Shown here: piece after piece, positions 15,020 to 15,901 of the stretch | Numbering within the stretch: the stretch's first letter is position 1 | How the letters are laid out: each line of letters opens with the position of its first letter | NCBI GenBank assembly: GCA_001689535.1 | Contig: LUJP01000015.1 | Location: 1-15,901 of the forward strand | Origin: Bacteroidales bacterium M5 | Lineage (GTDB): Bacteria; Bacteroidota; Bacteroidia; Bacteroidales; Muribaculaceae | Length of the DNA stretch: 15,901 bases | Reading direction: 5' to 3' | Translations under genes and position numbers: made by a program | Notes under the pieces: generated by a model | Databases searched by the model: none | What the model saw: only the letters and a program-made list of their open reading frames with translations | What the model was told of the DNA's origin: nothing

Positions 15020-15054
15020 GGGATGCTGCTTTGCTTCGGTCAAAGCAGCATCCC
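15020..15054 (-). terminator. Strong terminator of the PEGA-repeat gene
   Basis: A perfect 14-bp stem, GGGATGCTGCTTTG (15020-15033) and CAAAGCAGCATCCC (15041-15054), closes a seven-base loop. On the minus strand it is followed by TTGTTTTATTATTATT-like T-rich sequence, and on the plus strand by TTTATT, with a CTTCGG loop on that strand. It lies 68 bases past the stop of the PEGA gene and isolates it from lnb. Confidence 0.9.
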
Positions 15055-15122
15055 TTTATTCAAAGGTGTGTCTTTAGCGATTTAATGCCTCTCCAGGCCG
15101 GTATAAATCATAGATGACTTTT

Positions 15123-15869
15123 TCACTCATCTTTCGGCACCAGTTCAAAAAATCCGCTGATTTCCTGCTGGTCAAGAGCCTGACGAACATTGTAACGTTT
15201 TACCTGATCTTCATAGCCCTTTTTAGAAATTTTGATTTCAACGGTTACATTTCTTGAGTTTTCGTATGTCAGACCGGGAATGCTGAACCCCTTTGTCTCC
15301 TCGTAGGGTGTATTGGTCAGATAGGTCTCATTTGTATTCTTTACTTCGGCCGGATTATTGGACAACACCCGGTAGAACACCCGGGCGCCTCGCGGGTCGG
15401 AATCAAAGTACCATCTGATGATGGTTTGTTCCATACCTGTTTTTCCCGCCTTATCTCGACTCACTCTTGCGTCGGCATTCCCCGAAGGGATGGTGGGATC
15501 CTGTCGGTATACGGTTTCCCTGGCTTTTTGTGCCTTTCGGGCTTCTTCAGCTTCCTGTGCCTTTAAAACCGCCTGTTGATCCCTTTCGAGTTTGCCATAT
15601 ATTATGGGATTTTTTTTCATCTCCTTTTTGTCAAATGACACTATCACGGTCTTGTTCTCGTATCCTGCTTTCTCAAAGCGAAATAAAAGATTCTTATTCA
15701 GCATTTTTTTGTCAAGTTTTATGATTGCCGGAGTGGTCTGCGCCACAATCATCCCGTTGAGATAGACTATTGCGCCTTCGGGGTCTGACACTACGGTGGC
15801 TTCGTACTCTTTGGCGTTTGTGGTGAGCGATAGAAACAGCATGGAGACAAGGCTCAAGGTCCATGCCAT
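15123..15869 (-). CDS. Secreted PEGA-repeat protein
   Basis: The 248-residue protein starts with a hydrophobic signal peptide (about 1-19, likely cut after the Ala of LTTNA). A PEGA-type beta domain follows (about 22-95: SDPEGAIVYLNG, then TTPAIIKL and FEKAGYENK). A charged Ala, Lys, Glu and Gln linker (about 96-120) leads to a second, longer PEGA-like unit (about 150-242: SDPRGARVFYRV, TNTPYEETKGF, ISKKGYED). PEGA domains are small surface or envelope modules thought to bind other proteins or wall polymers; the role here is unknown. By eye the gene is more AT-rich than lnb and its downstream neighbour. The signal peptide lacks the usual basic start; an ATG at 15892 in another frame would supply it if one base were missing. 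It is followed by its own terminator, and its promoter lies beyond the window. Confidence 0.85.
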   Translation of the reverse strand: MAWTLSLVSMLFLSLTTNAKEYEATVVSDPEGAIVYLNGMIVAQTTPAIIKLDKKMLNKNLLFRFEKAGYENKTVIVSFDKKEMKKNPIIYGKLERDQQAVLKAQEAEEARKAQKARETVYRQDPTIPSGNADARVSRDKAGKTGMEQTIIRWYFDSDPRGARVFYRVLSNNPAEVKNTNETYLTNTPYEETKGFSIPGLTYENSRNVTVEIKISKKGYEDQVKRYNVRQALDQQEISGFFELVPKDE

Positions 15870-15901
15870 AGGAAACTTAGAGGGTGTTTCATAACGATTG
15901 T

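Overview
The window looks like a chromosomal segment of a gut Bacteroidales bacterium, most likely close to Muribaculaceae. The evidence is four-fold. Rho carries a roughly 250-residue low-complexity insert and SecA is 1109 residues, both typical of Bacteroidota. A lipoprotein N-acyltransferase of the Bacteroides Lnb type is present. Promoters carry the Bacteroidota -7 box TAnnTTTG. Coding GC appears moderately high (by eye a little over half). Genus and species cannot be fixed from the sequence alone. All nine genes I can support lie on the minus strand, so transcription runs from the right edge to the left edge.

Layout in transcription order: (1) a secreted PEGA-repeat protein (15123-15869) ending in a strong hairpin terminator. 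(2) lnb (13618-14838) overlapping by 23 bases a secreted protein with the PafA-type alkaline phosphatase fold (12009-13640). (3) secA with its own TTG/TAACTTTG promoter and a GC-rich terminator. (4) A tight cluster: a membrane-anchored coiled-coil protein with a C-terminal beta domain, an MgtC/SapB-family protein 15 bases further on, and a CPA2-type cation:proton antiporter 5 bases after that. (5) guaA, whose promoter spacer contains a perfect inverted repeat. (6) rho, with a leader of about 215 bases and a symmetric intrinsic terminator.

The genes are mainly housekeeping: transcription termination (rho), GMP synthesis (guaA), protein export (secA), lipoprotein maturation (lnb) and ion homeostasis (MgtC-like protein and antiporter). 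Lnb and SecA both concern proteins that cross the inner membrane, so the secreted phosphatase-fold protein between them probably belongs to the cell envelope too.

The most interesting points are these. The phosphatase-fold protein keeps the family scaffold but seems to have lost nearly all catalytic and metal-binding residues, and it is translationally coupled to lnb; it may be a pseudoenzyme partner in lipoprotein or envelope biogenesis. The first 456 bases hold no gene but two different 9-bp-period tandem arrays flanking a region with competing hairpins. The guaA promoter contains an operator-like palindrome with extra half-sites. Rho has two AT-hook-like motifs in its disordered insert. 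No CRISPR array, tRNA, rRNA, transposase or integrase was seen.
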